DNA of 64,000 nt from CAVQDV01 sp963711375 (GTDB lineage: Bacteria > Pseudomonadota > Gammaproteobacteria > Coxiellales > Coxiellaceae). The position numbers and the translations under genes are program-made. The DNA is taken from NCBI GenBank assembly GCA_963711375.1, contig CAVQDV010000005.1, positions 2,356,001-2,420,000 of the forward strand, given 5' to 3'. Positions 9,442-18,585 of the stretch are shown here, piece by piece. Position 1 is the stretch's first letter; each line of letters opens with the position of its first letter. Below the pieces are notes generated by a model. That model was not told where the DNA came from. It worked only from the letters and a program-made list of their open reading frames with translations, and searched no databases.

Positions 9442-12214
9442 TAATAATTTCTTCTCCACTATATTTAGCTATTTTCTTACGCACTACATTGCGAAGCCTG
9501 ACAATTTCTTGCCAATCGTCGCTTTCTGGCAGAATGGGTTCGAGTACTGTTACTGTCAATTTTCCGGGGCGAAATAAATAATTTCCAGATCGTAAAATTT
9601 TGCGAGCACCTTGAATGGAAATCGGGCAAATAGGTACTTCGGCAGAAACCGCACATTTAAAGGCGCCTAATTTAAATTGACGAACTCCATCGGCATAGGT
9701 GAAAGTGCCTTCGGGAAAAATGGCCACCGATTCTTCTATTAAAGCTTTTTGAATATTATCAACATCGGCAACGCTCTTGCTAAATTCCCAGCGTTCCACC
9801 ACAACATGCCCGAGTTTTTTGACGAGGCCACGTAAAACTGCATTACTCATGAGCTCTTGTTTAGCGACAATGGCCGTGTTGCTTGGTAAAATTGCCAAGA
9901 ATATTAACGCATCGATATAGCTGCAGTGATTCGCCACAAAAACCATTCGATCAAAACGAGTGAGATTTTCTTTTTGAAGTACTTTAATGGGACAAAACGC
10001 TACTCGAAAACTGGTTCGAGCACAAAATTTAGCGTATTTTCTGGCGAGAGGGCGGGGCAACAACATAGTAATGCCCCAAATGGGAATAAAAAATAAAATC
10101 CAAAAAGTAAAGTAATACAGCGTGTAAATGCTTTTTAAAATATTTTTAAACCATTTTTTTGAAAACTGCCAGCCACCATAAACGGAAAGTTTTGTAATTT
10201 GCCACCACGTCGGCAATTTAGTTTTTCCAATTTTTCCTTCAAGATAATCCTGCTTGCAAGAAGAGCGTCGCAATTTTCCACTGGAAGTTTTTGGAATGGT
10301 ATTGGTTTCTACTAAAATCACATGATCGGGTGGAACTGCTAAAGCAGTTGATAAGCGGTCGATTATTTCCTGTCGAATTCGAGTTTTTTCTTTCGGCTGG
10401 GTTTCTCGAGTTTCTGCGACAACGATCAATTTTTCTGTTCCCGTTTTTTGATCGCTGACACCAAATGCCGCGACGCAGCCTTTTCGAACACCAGAAACTT
10501 GAGCGGCCGTTAGTTCGATTTCTTCAGGATAATAATTCCGACCAGCCTTAATAATGATATCTTTTTTTCGGCCGGTGATGTGAACCTCACCATCGGCAAT
10601 ATAGGCTAAATCGCCGGTTTCCCACCAACCATTGTGAAGAATGTTATTTGTGGCTTTTGTATTTCGATAATACCCTTGCATTGCGGAAGGTCCTCGAAAT
10701 TGTAAATTACCCACCTCACGCGGAGGGAGTTCTTGATTTTTATCATTAACGATACGAATTTGATGTTCATCGAGGGGCACACCACAGGCTACAAATTCAA
10801 TAAAGCTTTCTTTTTCATCGCTAATAGGGACGGCGCGATGCAGCGATTCGAATTCTGTGCGTTTAATTTTATCAAATTTTGGCTTTCGATTGAGCGGAGG
10901 AAACGTTAAGGCGACTGAAGACTCAGCAAGGCCATAAACCGGAAGAAAGGTTTCTTCGCGAAAACCGTAGGGCGCGAATTTTTTTGCGAAACGTCGCAAG
11001 GTGTCAGGATTAATCGCTTCAGCACCATTAAAGGCCAAGCGCCAGGAACTTAAATCAAGGCCTTGAATATCGTTTTCGTTGATTTTTCTAACACAGAGTT
11101 CGTAGGCAAAATTAGGGCCTGCTGAAACCGTTGCACGATGATAATGGATGGCCCAGAGCCATTGCTCAGGCCTGTTTAAAAAAAAGAGCGGAGAGAGAAT
11201 AGTAGCAGGAATTCCGAAATAAAAACTGCCTAGCCAGGAACCAATTAATCCCATGTCGTGATAAAGGGGCAGCCAACTGACGCAGACATCATCCGTTTGG
11301 ACATTGGCGGCTTTTCCATAAGCCCGAATATTTGACAATAAATTAAAATGCGTTAATAAAACACCTTTAGGGTCACTTGTGCTGCCAGAAGTGTATTGGA
11401 TTAAAGCCGCCGCATCGCTTTCCGATTCTCCTGGGGAAAAATCACCTTCAGTTTTTGTTAAATCCAGAACAGTGACTACATCTTTTAGCCCTGGAATAAA
11501 CACTCGTAATAATCGGCTTAATATTTCAGCCTTATGAAAGGTAATTAAAATTCTGACTTGCGCATTTTTTAAAATTAAAGCTTCTCGTACGGCATATTCG
11601 CCAATTCGATCGGGACGAAAAGGCGGATAAATTGGCACCGGGATACCACCGGCTAAGAGGGTACCCATGAAGGCATAAAAAAATTCTGGGGAAGTGGGTA
11701 GCATAATGGCAACGGTTTCACCGCGTTTTAATCCTTTTGCGCTAAGTCCTTTAGCGACCTGAGTGGCATTTAGATATAATTCACCATAAGTTATTTTTTG
11801 CTCGCCGCCCATTTCATCTTGTAAATAAATATGTGGTCGATTTGGTTCTTTTTCGCCGTATAAAATTAGCAATTCAGTTAAGGTTTCTGCTGAGGAAGGA
11901 TCAATCGAAGATTCGGGCAATTTACTGACAAATTCTTTTTTGGTGTCATGCATGGGAGAAAGATGCTGGATGCCCATAATGATATCGAGAACAGATTCGG
12001 CTTCTGCCATGACCGAAATGGGCAATTTAATTTGAAAATGGTTCTCAACGCGATGAAGTAATTCAACACGACCTAAGCTGTCTATCCCTAAATCACGATC
12101 CAAAAAAGATTCGACCGCAATCGTTCGAAAAGCTCTGTCGGAACCAAGCTCTTGTAAAAAATGCCGTAAAAGATCGAGGATTTCTGTTTCTATTTCAGAA
12201 TATGTTTTTTCCAT
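9434..12214 (-). CDS. ACP / fatty acyl-AMP ligase / PlsC acyltransferase fusion
   Basis: A 926-residue multidomain protein. Residues ~1-85 are an acyl carrier domain with the phosphopantetheine serine in GIDSLGRVEL (~46). Residues ~100-690 are an acyl-AMP-forming ligase with the P-loop YTSGSTSDPKG (~275), the YGLAESS motif and GWWETGDLAY, closest in style to fatty acyl-AMP ligases. A hydrophobic segment follows (~710-735), then a PlsC domain with NHCSYID (HX4D, ~759) and FPEGTFT (~833). It could activate a fatty acid, load it on its own ACP and transfer it to a lysophospholipid or other membrane acceptor. It heads an operon with the MFS and DipZ genes. Domain calls are firm; the product is inferred. 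Confidence 0.9.
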   Translation of the reverse strand: MEKTYSEIETEILDLLRHFLQELGSDRAFRTIAVESFLDRDLGIDSLGRVELLHRVENHFQIKLPISVMAEAESVLDIIMGIQHLSPMHDTKKEFVSKLPESSIDPSSAETLTELLILYGEKEPNRPHIYLQDEMGGEQKITYGELYLNATQVAKGLSAKGLKRGETVAIMLPTSPEFFYAFMGTLLAGGIPVPIYPPFRPDRIGEYAVREALILKNAQVRILITFHKAEILSRLLRVFIPGLKDVVTVLDLTKTEGDFSPGESESDAAALIQYTSGSTSDPKGVLLTHFNLLSNIRAYGKAANVQTDDVCVSWLPLYHDMGLIGSWLGSFYFGIPATILSPLFFLNRPEQWLWAIHYHRATVSAGPNFAYELCVRKINENDIQGLDLSSWRLAFNGAEAINPDTLRRFAKKFAPYGFREETFLPVYGLAESSVALTFPPLNRKPKFDKIKRTEFESLHRAVPISDEKESFIEFVACGVPLDEHQIRIVNDKNQELPPREVGNLQFRGPSAMQGYYRNTKATNNILHNGWWETGDLAYIADGEVHITGRKKDIIIKAGRNYYPEEIELTAAQVSGVRKGCVAAFGVSDQKTGTEKLIVVAETRETQPKEKTRIRQEIIDRLSTALAVPPDHVILVETNTIPKTSSGKLRRSSCKQDYLEGKIGKTKLPTWWQITKLSVYGGWQFSKKWFKNILKSIYTLYYFTFWILFFIPIWGITMLLPRPLARKYAKFCARTSFRVAFCPIKVLQKENLTRFDRMVFVANHCSYIDALIFLAILPSNTAIVAKQELMSNAVLRGLVKKLGHVVVERWEFSKSVADVDNIQKALIEESVAIFPEGTFTYADGVRQFKLGAFKCAVSAEVPICPISIQGARKILRSGNYLFRPGKLTVTVLEPILPESDDWQEIVRLRNVVRKKIAKYSGEEIINV

Positions 12215-12227
12215 GTATTTATTTCTA

Positions 12228-12674
12228 TTAAGGGAGTTGCTCAGCTAATAGCGTTTCAATTTCTTTTATCCCTAATTTAGTATAATCTTTTTGGATCATT
12301 ATCGTAATCAATGGAATTAGGTCTTTATTCAAGTGTTTCTTAAATAAGCCATGAAAATGAGAAGGCATAATTAGCACCAGTTTTTCAAATTCGTGTGCAA
12401 TCCTGGCAGTATCTAAAAGATCAGCCATGTGTTTCGCGAAACGGTCTGCTTCAGTTTCTTTCGGGTCGGATGAGGGTGCAAAGGACCCATGTGCCGCGCC
12501 AGTTCTATAAGATCCAGAGCGATTGGTGACAAGGTCATCTTCTTTTTTATGATTGCTCGGGTTTTCGTAATTTCCAACGAGCTCTAGTATTAATGTACCA
12601 TCAAGGTGCTTTTTGTGATCATAGGTGTACCAATGTGCCTCACTGGCACTAGCAACGACTATCCATACTTTCAT
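12228..12674 (-). CDS. host attachment family protein (PF10116-like)
   Basis: 148 residues matching the pattern of proteins described as required for attachment to host cells: N-terminal WIVVASASEAHWYTY, the central SGSYRTGAAHGSFAPSSDPKETEADRFA block, and C-terminal KLVLIMPSHFHGLFKKHL. There is no signal peptide, so the protein is probably cytoplasmic, and members also resemble eRF1-like/Vms1-like folds; the adhesion role is historical and uncertain. The gene ends 13 bases before the acyl-ligase fusion, so it may be first in that operon. Its promoter must lie in the palindrome-containing gap shared with the divergent doxX gene. Confidence 0.85.
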   Translation of the reverse strand: MKVWIVVASASEAHWYTYDHKKHLDGTLILELVGNYENPSNHKKEDDLVTNRSGSYRTGAAHGSFAPSSDPKETEADRFAKHMADLLDTARIAHEFEKLVLIMPSHFHGLFKKHLNKDLIPLITIMIQKDYTKLGIKEIETLLAEQLP

Positions 12675-12735
12675 AAAGGCTCTCCCTAATAATGGATTAA
12701 CGACTCAGATTATAATTTATATTTACAAAAAGAGC

Positions 12736-12752
12736 TAATGATCATTAATGAT
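12736..12752. repeat. overlapping palindromes in a divergent promoter region
   Basis: TAATGATCATTA (12736-12747) and ATCATTAATGAT (12741-12752) are both perfect 12-bp palindromes that overlap by seven bases. They lie between the divergent host-attachment and doxX genes, just upstream of the predicted doxX promoter, and could be a regulator binding site. Confidence 0.5.
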
Positions 12753-12761
12753 ACAAGTTTC

Positions 12762-12826
12762 TTGTTTTTATTGAGAAATTTGGCGATAATTTGATGTATC
12801 CCACACTCCCTTTGGGGGTTGGGATA
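12762..12826 (+). promoter_or_regulatory. doxX promoter and 5'-end hairpin
   Basis: A TTGTTT -35 box (12762-12767), 17-bp spacer and GATAAT -10 box (12785-12790) point to transcription starting near 12797. The first transcribed bases then form a hairpin: TATCCCA (12797-12803) pairs with TGGGATA (12820-12826), with an inner CCC/GGG helix and a TTTG loop. A hairpin at the very 5' end often protects an mRNA from decay. The ribosome-binding site AAGGAG follows at ~12843, outside the hairpin. Confidence 0.55.
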
Positions 12827-12854
12827 AAAGGAAATCTACAAACAAGGAGTTGTT

Positions 12855-13295
12855 ATGAATTGCAAATACAGTGGTTTTTCTAGCTTTTTAATGCTTTTGG
12901 GGCGCATCTGCTTTTCGCTTCTTTTCATCGCGGCAGGTTATCAGAAGTTGATCGGCATTGGTGCAACAGCGGTTGCCATGTCCAACCTTGGAGTCCCCTT
13001 GGCGGGTTTTTTGGTCTTTGTAGTGATGTTTTTAGAACTGGTGGGTGGGCTTATGGTGCTTCTGGGCTGGTATGCTCGTACTGGAGCCTTCTTTATCTTC
13101 ATCGTTGTTCTTCCCGATACCTATTTTTTCCATGGGTTCTGGGCCTTTGTAAATCCTGCTATCACCTCGGACTTCTTCCTTCACTTTATGAAGAATCTTG
13201 CGATATTAGGTGGTGCGATTTACATTATGGCCACTGGGGCAGGGCATCTCAGCATCGATGGACTTTGTCGCAAAATTTGTTCAGATAAAAAGTAA
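12855..13295 (+). CDS. DoxX family membrane protein
   Basis: 146 residues, four predicted transmembrane helices, with the DoxX/SURF4-like features LGRICFSLLFIAAGYQKLIG, MFLELVGGLMVLLGW and the conserved HFMKNLAILGG. Family members sit in the inner membrane and are linked to redox stress and to quinone or thiosulphate metabolism, but the activity is not settled. A strong ribosome-binding site (AAGGAG), a promoter upstream and a terminator downstream make it a single-gene unit. The last helix region and the cytoplasmic tail KICSDKK look intact. Confidence 0.9.
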   Translation: MNCKYSGFSSFLMLLGRICFSLLFIAAGYQKLIGIGATAVAMSNLGVPLAGFLVFVVMFLELVGGLMVLLGWYARTGAFFIFIVVLPDTYFFHGFWAFVNPAITSDFFLHFMKNLAILGGAIYIMATGAGHLSIDGLCRKICSDKK

Positions 13296-13315
13296 GTTCT
13301 TTACTCAAATAAAAT

Positions 13316-13342
13316 CGCGCATCGCTCTGGTGCGCGTTTTTT
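13316..13342 (+). terminator. rho-independent terminator after doxX
   Basis: CGCGCA (13316-13321) pairs with TGCGCG (13331-13336) around a nine-base loop and is followed by a T tract. Confidence 0.8.
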
Positions 13343-13418
13343 ATATTTTAAGTCTTGAACCTAAATTAAAATCACGCAATAAAATCAAAAATAAAGTGGC
13401 GAATAAGCTCAATTATTC

Positions 13419-13446
13419 TTGTAGTCAGGTTCTTTTTTGTTATAAT
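13419..13446 (+). promoter_or_regulatory. sigma-70 type promoter of the 1272-residue gene
   Basis: TTGTAG (-35, 13419-13424), 16-bp spacer, and a perfect TATAAT (-10, 13441-13446), 49 bases before the ATG at 13496. This is one of the best promoter matches in the window. Confidence 0.7.
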
Positions 13447-13495
13447 CCGCCGGATTATTTTCATATTTTTTTAAACCTTAAGTAAAGCTTAAATT

Positions 13496-16400
13496 ATGCG
13501 ATATCAACCATATTTATTTAAAATCGCACAAGTAACATCAAAAGAGGCTTTCCTCCTTGTTGATAATGAAGTGCGAGAATTGGGTGCGAAATCTTTTGCC
13601 TCCCTGAAAGCATTTGAATTGCTTCAATGGGCACTAGAATCAAAAAAATTTGACTTGATGGAGGACGGAAGTTTTGGGGAGGCTGAAGTTCAGCGCCTTA
13701 TAAATAGTGCTCTTGACCTCTTTGGGCGCTCAATAGTCAACATGAAAGAAGATTCAGTTAGGCGATTCGAATCTACCCTATTTGGACTTCATTTGAAATT
13801 AATAATTGCAAAATCGCAAGTCCATATATTGAGAAGTAACACCTTACCTGTTTCAAAAACTCAAAACGAGATCACAATACCACCACTTTGCTTAAGTGAC
13901 CTGGTCGGGTATTTTTGGGATCTTAAGTCTGAAGTTCTTAGAGTACCGCACTATACCACTGAAGAATGCTATTTAAAGGCGCTCAATAATTCAAGGCATC
14001 AAGGCGGTCATAGCAGAGAAGATGATCAGGATTATTTTTCTGTTTTTGAAACCGATATGGAGAAATGGCAAGTTTATGATTGGCAGGTTTGGGAGTTGTA
14101 TTATTTTGATAGAGAATTTACAGAAGCCTTAGAAAGAGCTTATGAAATGGCGGTAGCTCAAAAAGCTTTGGAGCCTCAAGACCATATTCTAGCCTTATTA
14201 AGGTCTCGACGTTTTGCCTATTCAAATCCAAGAATTCTTCAGCTCTTTAAATCGCGCGAGTTTCAATATACGGTTATGGATCGGGCAAAAGATCAAGAAG
14301 ACTGTTTTAAGCTATTTTTTGCTGAATTCAGAAGTAAGCGAGAAGCGCTCAATACTTATAAATTATGCCAAAGAAAATCACTCAATAATTTTGGCTTTGA
14401 TGAAGAATATCTAAGCTTAATCCATGGATTGTCACTTTTGCAATGGGAGTATGATGCTTGGAGCACAGAGTTTAAGACTCGTCGAGATCTTTCTCTATCG
14501 ACGGATTCCAATTCGGATTCTGATATCAGTTTTGTGAGCGAGGTCATTGTTCTTCGTCAATTACTGAAAATTGTATTAGGTCAACATTTAATGTGGTCCA
14601 AGATTGAGCTTCATAACGTGCAGGCGGGCCATACACTCTTGAAAAATGCTTTCAAAACGCTCCAAAGCTATGATGAACTTCGAATTTCTAACCCTATTTT
14701 TTCGGATGCACTTTTGGCCGGAGTTTTAAGCAAAATGTATGCTCACCTCTGTGAGCCAGAATTAAATTTAGATCTTGTTTTAATTGGAAAAATAAGTCTT
14801 TTTTTTCAATCAGAAGAAGAGGCTAAATTTTTTTCAAATATTTCTCTCATATTTAGAGATTGTCTCATCAATCAGGTTAAAAAGGATCAAATCTTACCTC
14901 CCTCTGCTATCGATCTTGGGGGTTCAGAGAAGCTCCTTGCTTTTGAAGATCAAAAATTAATTGGGACTTTTTTTATAAAGTATGCCAAATTTCAAGTGAA
15001 GGGACAAAACAATAAAATCAATTCAAATGCTATTTATCTCAGTTATTGTAATTTAGTTGACCAATTAACGGTGCAAAAAAATACAGGTTTTCGAGCAATC
15101 CTGATGATAATCACCCTGCTTTTGGATAGTCATTTAAAAATAAACTCGGCAATTTTTACTACTAAAATAGACTTAAAAATCAAGGCAAGGGTACAGGCGG
15201 CTCGAACTAGCGTTTCTGAAATTTGTAAGTCTGCTTTTTTACTTGAAGAGAAAAAAATAAAAGATTCTTTAGGGAAATCTGCAACTGAGAATTTACTTTC
15301 CCTTGAAAAAGAATTAATAAATAATCCTAACGGAAAAATGAATCCCAAAAAAACAGGGAAATCAAATAATAAGAAAAAGACAAGCGCTCAAAAAAAATCT
15401 CCTCAAGTCATTCAAGAAGAAGTCATTTCAAAAAATGATATTAAAAAAAATAAATTTCAGAAGGAAGTAAATGACTTAAAAAAATCGGAAAAGCAAAGGA
15501 AAGGAAAGAATCAAAAGCAAGAAGAGCGGCTCGAGGAAAAGCAAGAGCAAGAGCAAGAGAAAGAGCAAGAGCAAGAGAAAGTAGAAAATCCCAGCACAGA
15601 AAAACTATCGATAAATCTGGAAATCTTGGCGGAAGCTCAATTAAATACCCAGGAGAATCTAGAAATTATCGTTTTCTCAGTACCAGAGGCTAAAATAAAG
15701 CTACAGGAAAAGGCTAAGAAAAAATTCAAGCCGCGAAAGAAACAGGAAGATGATTTTACCCCTATTCAAAACTCTCAAAAAATAGTAAAAAAACAAGTAG
15801 TGAATCCTGATGATTCTAGTATCTACACAATGCCCTATAAAAACTCGAATTCCACAGAATTAAAAACCCACGCCTTTCTAAACCTTCTTGTGTTTTACGA
15901 AAAACATTATCAGGTCAAAAAGAGTGCTAAAGTTCTTAAAACCATTCAACATTGGGCGGAAGATTTTTTTCAGTGGGTAGTGCTTTATGAAAAGAAAAAT
16001 GAGCTAAGTGAAGACGCACTAAAATCTATAGATGCTATTTTAGAGCGCTTGAGCATCTATCCATTTTCGAGTGAGATTTTAAAAAAAGGCCGTGTAAATA
16101 GGGCGAGAAATCCGCTCGACTGGTGTGACAGGAACTATTCAAAAATATTTAATTATTTATGCTCTAATGTTCAGCCTGATGGAAAAGATGAAGTTTTTAT
16201 TTATGGCGGAGCATTGCGTGACATTGTGTTTGGAATATTTCACCCCGAGTTTGAGAAGAAAATCAAACCCGCTGATTTCGACATTTTCGTAGACAGAGCT
16301 GGAGATGATTTGTTTAAATTTTTAAAAGCCGGTCTTGATAAAATGGGCGCCATTGATTGCGAGAGTACGAAAGGAGATAATTTTTATGCTGTGAAAATTA

Positions 16401-17314
16401 AATTTTCTGATGGCACCATTGTGCTTGTCACTTCTCTACGTGAGAACAGAACAGTGCCCCTCATTATCACTTTATTCGAAAAAGATCTAAGCTTAGATTT
16501 TTCCCCCAATCGACTCATTTATCGCCTTTTAACAAAAACTCTGTTCGACTTCTCTGGTGCCATTAATGCAATTGAAAAGATGACTTTTTCAGCGGTTGAT
16601 GAATGCAACAGCCGTTTTAAAGAAACATTAGGTGATGAGCCAAGACAAGTTTTTTCGGCGATGGCCCTGATGGTGAAATACTCGGCTTTTGGTAAGAATT
16701 TCCGCTTAGCCGACCCTGAAAATTTCTTTCAAAGGCTAGAAGGAATTAAAGCACGATTTTCAAATCGCCCTTACGATACATCAGAAAAAACCGAATATGA
16801 AAGAAAGAGAATAAATAAGGACGTCGTAAAATTACTGTTCCGAGGAAACGCAAAAGCTTTCTTTCTACTATCGGAAACCCTTAATTGCTCCACTCTTTTA
16901 TTTCCTACCTTACGAGAGGTGATGCATAAGCAGGCTATAAGAGAGCACGTAATAAAATGCTGTGAAGTCAGCGACAAATTATTTTTTGAAAATGGTGGAG
17001 AATTTAAAAATACCTATTTCTTTTTTCGGGTGAGTTATTTACTGGCCATGTTTTTTTATCCCCTCATAGAGAACAGTCTCTCATCAGAAAAGACAGAGGA
17101 ATGTGTTCGAGGCCATGTCGAAGCCTGCTTATTTTGGACAGCACGCTGCACTACACAACTCACGGCCGATATTATTAGAAGCGTAAAATCCCAGGAAAAA
17201 ATAAGTTTGTTTTCAACGGCAGAAACCTGGCTACGAAATAAGCATGAATCTCAAATCAAATGTAGAGACGAACAATCAGAACAGAAATTCATGATATCTC
17301 AATCTTACTACTAG
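13496..17314 (+). CDS. very large protein with degenerate poly(A) polymerase/CCA-type nucleotidyltransferase domain
   Basis: 1272 residues without signal peptide. Residues ~1-600 are helical and unrecognised. Residues ~610-790 are Lys/Glu/Gln-rich and probably coiled coil, including an in-frame six-base tandem repeat (15541-15580) encoding EQEQEKEQEQEK. Residues ~897-1130 resemble the head of class II poly(A) polymerases/CCA-adding enzymes: IYGGALRD, then DFDIFVD supplying the paired aspartates, then a region like the family's DFTINAL/neck segment but altered (LDFSPNRLIYRLL). The size, charged linker and lone enzyme-like C-terminal domain recall secreted effectors of intracellular bacteria, but no secretion signal is proven. 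The stop overlaps the convergent ybaK-like gene by four bases. Function unknown. Confidence 0.85.
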   Translation: MRYQPYLFKIAQVTSKEAFLLVDNEVRELGAKSFASLKAFELLQWALESKKFDLMEDGSFGEAEVQRLINSALDLFGRSIVNMKEDSVRRFESTLFGLHLKLIIAKSQVHILRSNTLPVSKTQNEITIPPLCLSDLVGYFWDLKSEVLRVPHYTTEECYLKALNNSRHQGGHSREDDQDYFSVFETDMEKWQVYDWQVWELYYFDREFTEALERAYEMAVAQKALEPQDHILALLRSRRFAYSNPRILQLFKSREFQYTVMDRAKDQEDCFKLFFAEFRSKREALNTYKLCQRKSLNNFGFDEEYLSLIHGLSLLQWEYDAWSTEFKTRRDLSLSTDSNSDSDISFVSEVIVLRQLLKIVLGQHLMWSKIELHNVQAGHTLLKNAFKTLQSYDELRISNPIFSDALLAGVLSKMYAHLCEPELNLDLVLIGKISLFFQSEEEAKFFSNISLIFRDCLINQVKKDQILPPSAIDLGGSEKLLAFEDQKLIGTFFIKYAKFQVKGQNNKINSNAIYLSYCNLVDQLTVQKNTGFRAILMIITLLLDSHLKINSAIFTTKIDLKIKARVQAARTSVSEICKSAFLLEEKKIKDSLGKSATENLLSLEKELINNPNGKMNPKKTGKSNNKKKTSAQKKSPQVIQEEVISKNDIKKNKFQKEVNDLKKSEKQRKGKNQKQEERLEEKQEQEQEKEQEQEKVENPSTEKLSINLEILAEAQLNTQENLEIIVFSVPEAKIKLQEKAKKKFKPRKKQEDDFTPIQNSQKIVKKQVVNPDDSSIYTMPYKNSNSTELKTHAFLNLLVFYEKHYQVKKSAKVLKTIQHWAEDFFQWVVLYEKKNELSEDALKSIDAILERLSIYPFSSEILKKGRVNRARNPLDWCDRNYSKIFNYLCSNVQPDGKDEVFIYGGALRDIVFGIFHPEFEKKIKPADFDIFVDRAGDDLFKFLKAGLDKMGAIDCESTKGDNFYAVKIKFSDGTIVLVTSLRENRTVPLIITLFEKDLSLDFSPNRLIYRLLTKTLFDFSGAINAIEKMTFSAVDECNSRFKETLGDEPRQVFSAMALMVKYSAFGKNFRLADPENFFQRLEGIKARFSNRPYDTSEKTEYERKRINKDVVKLLFRGNAKAFFLLSETLNCSTLLFPTLREVMHKQAIREHVIKCCEVSDKLFFENGGEFKNTYFFFRVSYLLAMFFYPLIENSLSSEKTEECVRGHVEACLFWTARCTTQLTADIIRSVKSQEKISLFSTAETWLRNKHESQIKCRDEQSEQKFMISQSYY
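15541..15580 (+). repeat. in-frame hexanucleotide tandem repeat
   Basis: About 6.6 copies of the unit GCAAGA with two single-base variants (GAAAGA), inside the coiled-coil part of the 1272-residue gene. Because the unit is six bases, slippage would change protein length without breaking the frame. Confidence 0.85.
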
Positions 17315-17772
17315 TGCGGAAAATTCACGACTTTAGGATGCACTAAATTATCGTAATCCTTATAACTGATTTGAATAAGCTCGGAGTGGTTGCCCGCATT
17401 AAATGCGATTTTTTCATCCTTCGTAAGATCGTCGGAAACATAGACTTCCATATCATAAAGATTTCCAAAAGGTGGCATGGCCCCAACTTCGCACTCTGGA
17501 AAATGCTCTTGAAATTCATATTCGCTTGCTAGGACTACTTCATCGGTATGCAAAGCCTCTTTCAAGGCATTTAAATTGACTTTGAGATGCCCAGGAGTTA
17601 CTACCATAGCAATCTGGCCATTCACTTTTATGATGACTGTCTTGGCCATTTCCTTTCCCGAAACATGCGCCCTCGCGGCTACCTCTTGAGCGGTATACGC
17701 TAATGAATGATGGATCTTTTCATAGCTCACATGATTTTTATCTAAAAATTGCTTCAATCTTTCGCCGCTCAT
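17311..17772 (-). CDS. YbaK/EbsC-family aminoacyl-tRNA deacylase
   Basis: 153 residues of the YbaK/ProX editing family, which hydrolyses misacylated tRNAs such as Cys- or Ala-tRNA(Pro). Supporting motifs are the N-terminal LDKNHVSYEKIHHSLAYTAQEVAA, the conserved lysine in MAKTVIIKVNG, the AMVVTPGHLKVNL strand, and the glycine loop GAMPPFGNLYDMEVYVS. The MPPFG loop with the preceding glutamate-rich FPECEVGA is typical of the YbaK/PrdX-like subgroup. Single gene with its own upstream gap shared with the divergent thpR-like gene. Substrate is not determined by sequence alone. Confidence 0.88.
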   Translation of the reverse strand: MSGERLKQFLDKNHVSYEKIHHSLAYTAQEVAARAHVSGKEMAKTVIIKVNGQIAMVVTPGHLKVNLNALKEALHTDEVVLASEYEFQEHFPECEVGAMPPFGNLYDMEVYVSDDLTKDEKIAFNAGNHSELIQISYKDYDNLVHPKVVNFPH

Positions 17773-17849
17773 AAACCACCTCCGACACTATGCCTATCGT
17801 AATTATAGGACATCTTGAGTATTTTGCGTTGGGCCGATACACTGGCTGA

Positions 17850-18413
17850 ATGAATACCGACAACGAAAATATTCGAATTTTCCTAGGCTTGCCAATAGAT
17901 GCCCAGGATGGTGATGACCTGAGAGCTCGCTTCCTTACGATGGCGTCTCATCATCGAGAGGGGCTTCGGTGGGTTGACCCCACAAAATATCATGTCACCA
18001 TCCGATTTATTCAGGCTTTCCCGGAAGCTTCTATACCCACTTTGATTGCGGCCGTTGAGGAGCTCACGTTAGCGAAACTCGAGTTAACGGCTTTGCAAAT
18101 CACTGATTTCCCCAAACCAGGTGGCCATGCTATTGCGGCTAATGTAAGATTATCCCCTGAGTTAGCCAAAATGTTCCATTCAATATCAAGTGTACTCGAT
18201 ACCCTGGGCTTCAAATTTGAAAACCATTCTTTTAGACCACATATAACCTTGGCGAAAACTAAAAAAAATCAAAAAAACATTCCCGTCGAGAAAGTGACTT
18301 TAAAAAATTATGACATGAGTGTGGATGAATTAGTCTTATATCAAAGTGTACTTAATGACACTGGCAGTCAATATATTACCCTTCATACTTTTCCGCTTAG
18401 CAAAAACCCGTAA
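17850..18413 (+). CDS. thpR: RNA 2',3'-cyclic phosphodiesterase (2'-5' RNA ligase family)
   Basis: 187 residues with the two histidine motifs that define the 2H phosphoesterase fold: HVTIRF near residue 50 and HITLAK near 130. These enzymes open 2',3'-cyclic phosphates on RNA and can join 2'-5' bonds in vitro. The N-terminal IRIFLGLPID and the RWVDPTKYHVT context are typical of bacterial ThpR/LigT. It is divergent from the YbaK-like gene. Length agrees with the family. Confidence 0.9.
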   Translation: MNTDNENIRIFLGLPIDAQDGDDLRARFLTMASHHREGLRWVDPTKYHVTIRFIQAFPEASIPTLIAAVEELTLAKLELTALQITDFPKPGGHAIAANVRLSPELAKMFHSISSVLDTLGFKFENHSFRPHITLAKTKKNQKNIPVEKVTLKNYDMSVDELVLYQSVLNDTGSQYITLHTFPLSKNP

Positions 18414-18433
18414 TGATGATTTAAATCAATATT

Positions 18434-18554
18434 GCTATAATCAAGAAATCGTAGAATTAAAAAATCGTAAATTAAAAGATATTTATTGAGTTCATGCAAG
18501 GAAGCGCGTTGAGGAAAGCGCGTGATGATGTTAAAAGGATTTAACCTATCACGC
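18434..18554 (+). promoter_or_regulatory. extended -10 promoter and leader hairpin
   Basis: TGCTATAAT (18433-18441) is an extended -10 element. The leader then carries a stem-loop: GCGTGAT (18520-18526) with ATCACGC (18548-18554) and GTTAAA (18530-18535) with TTTAAC (18540-18545), closed by an AGGA loop and lacking a T tract, so it is not a terminator. It ends 18 bases before the AAGGAG of the next gene. Confidence 0.55.
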
Positions 18555-18585
18555 CTCCCTACGCAGTAACATAAGGAGTGTGTGT

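Noticed and set aside
15541..15580. Short regular repeats, considered as a CRISPR array
   Set aside because: Six-base units without spacers, inside a coding frame; no CRISPR or cas genes anywhere in the window.
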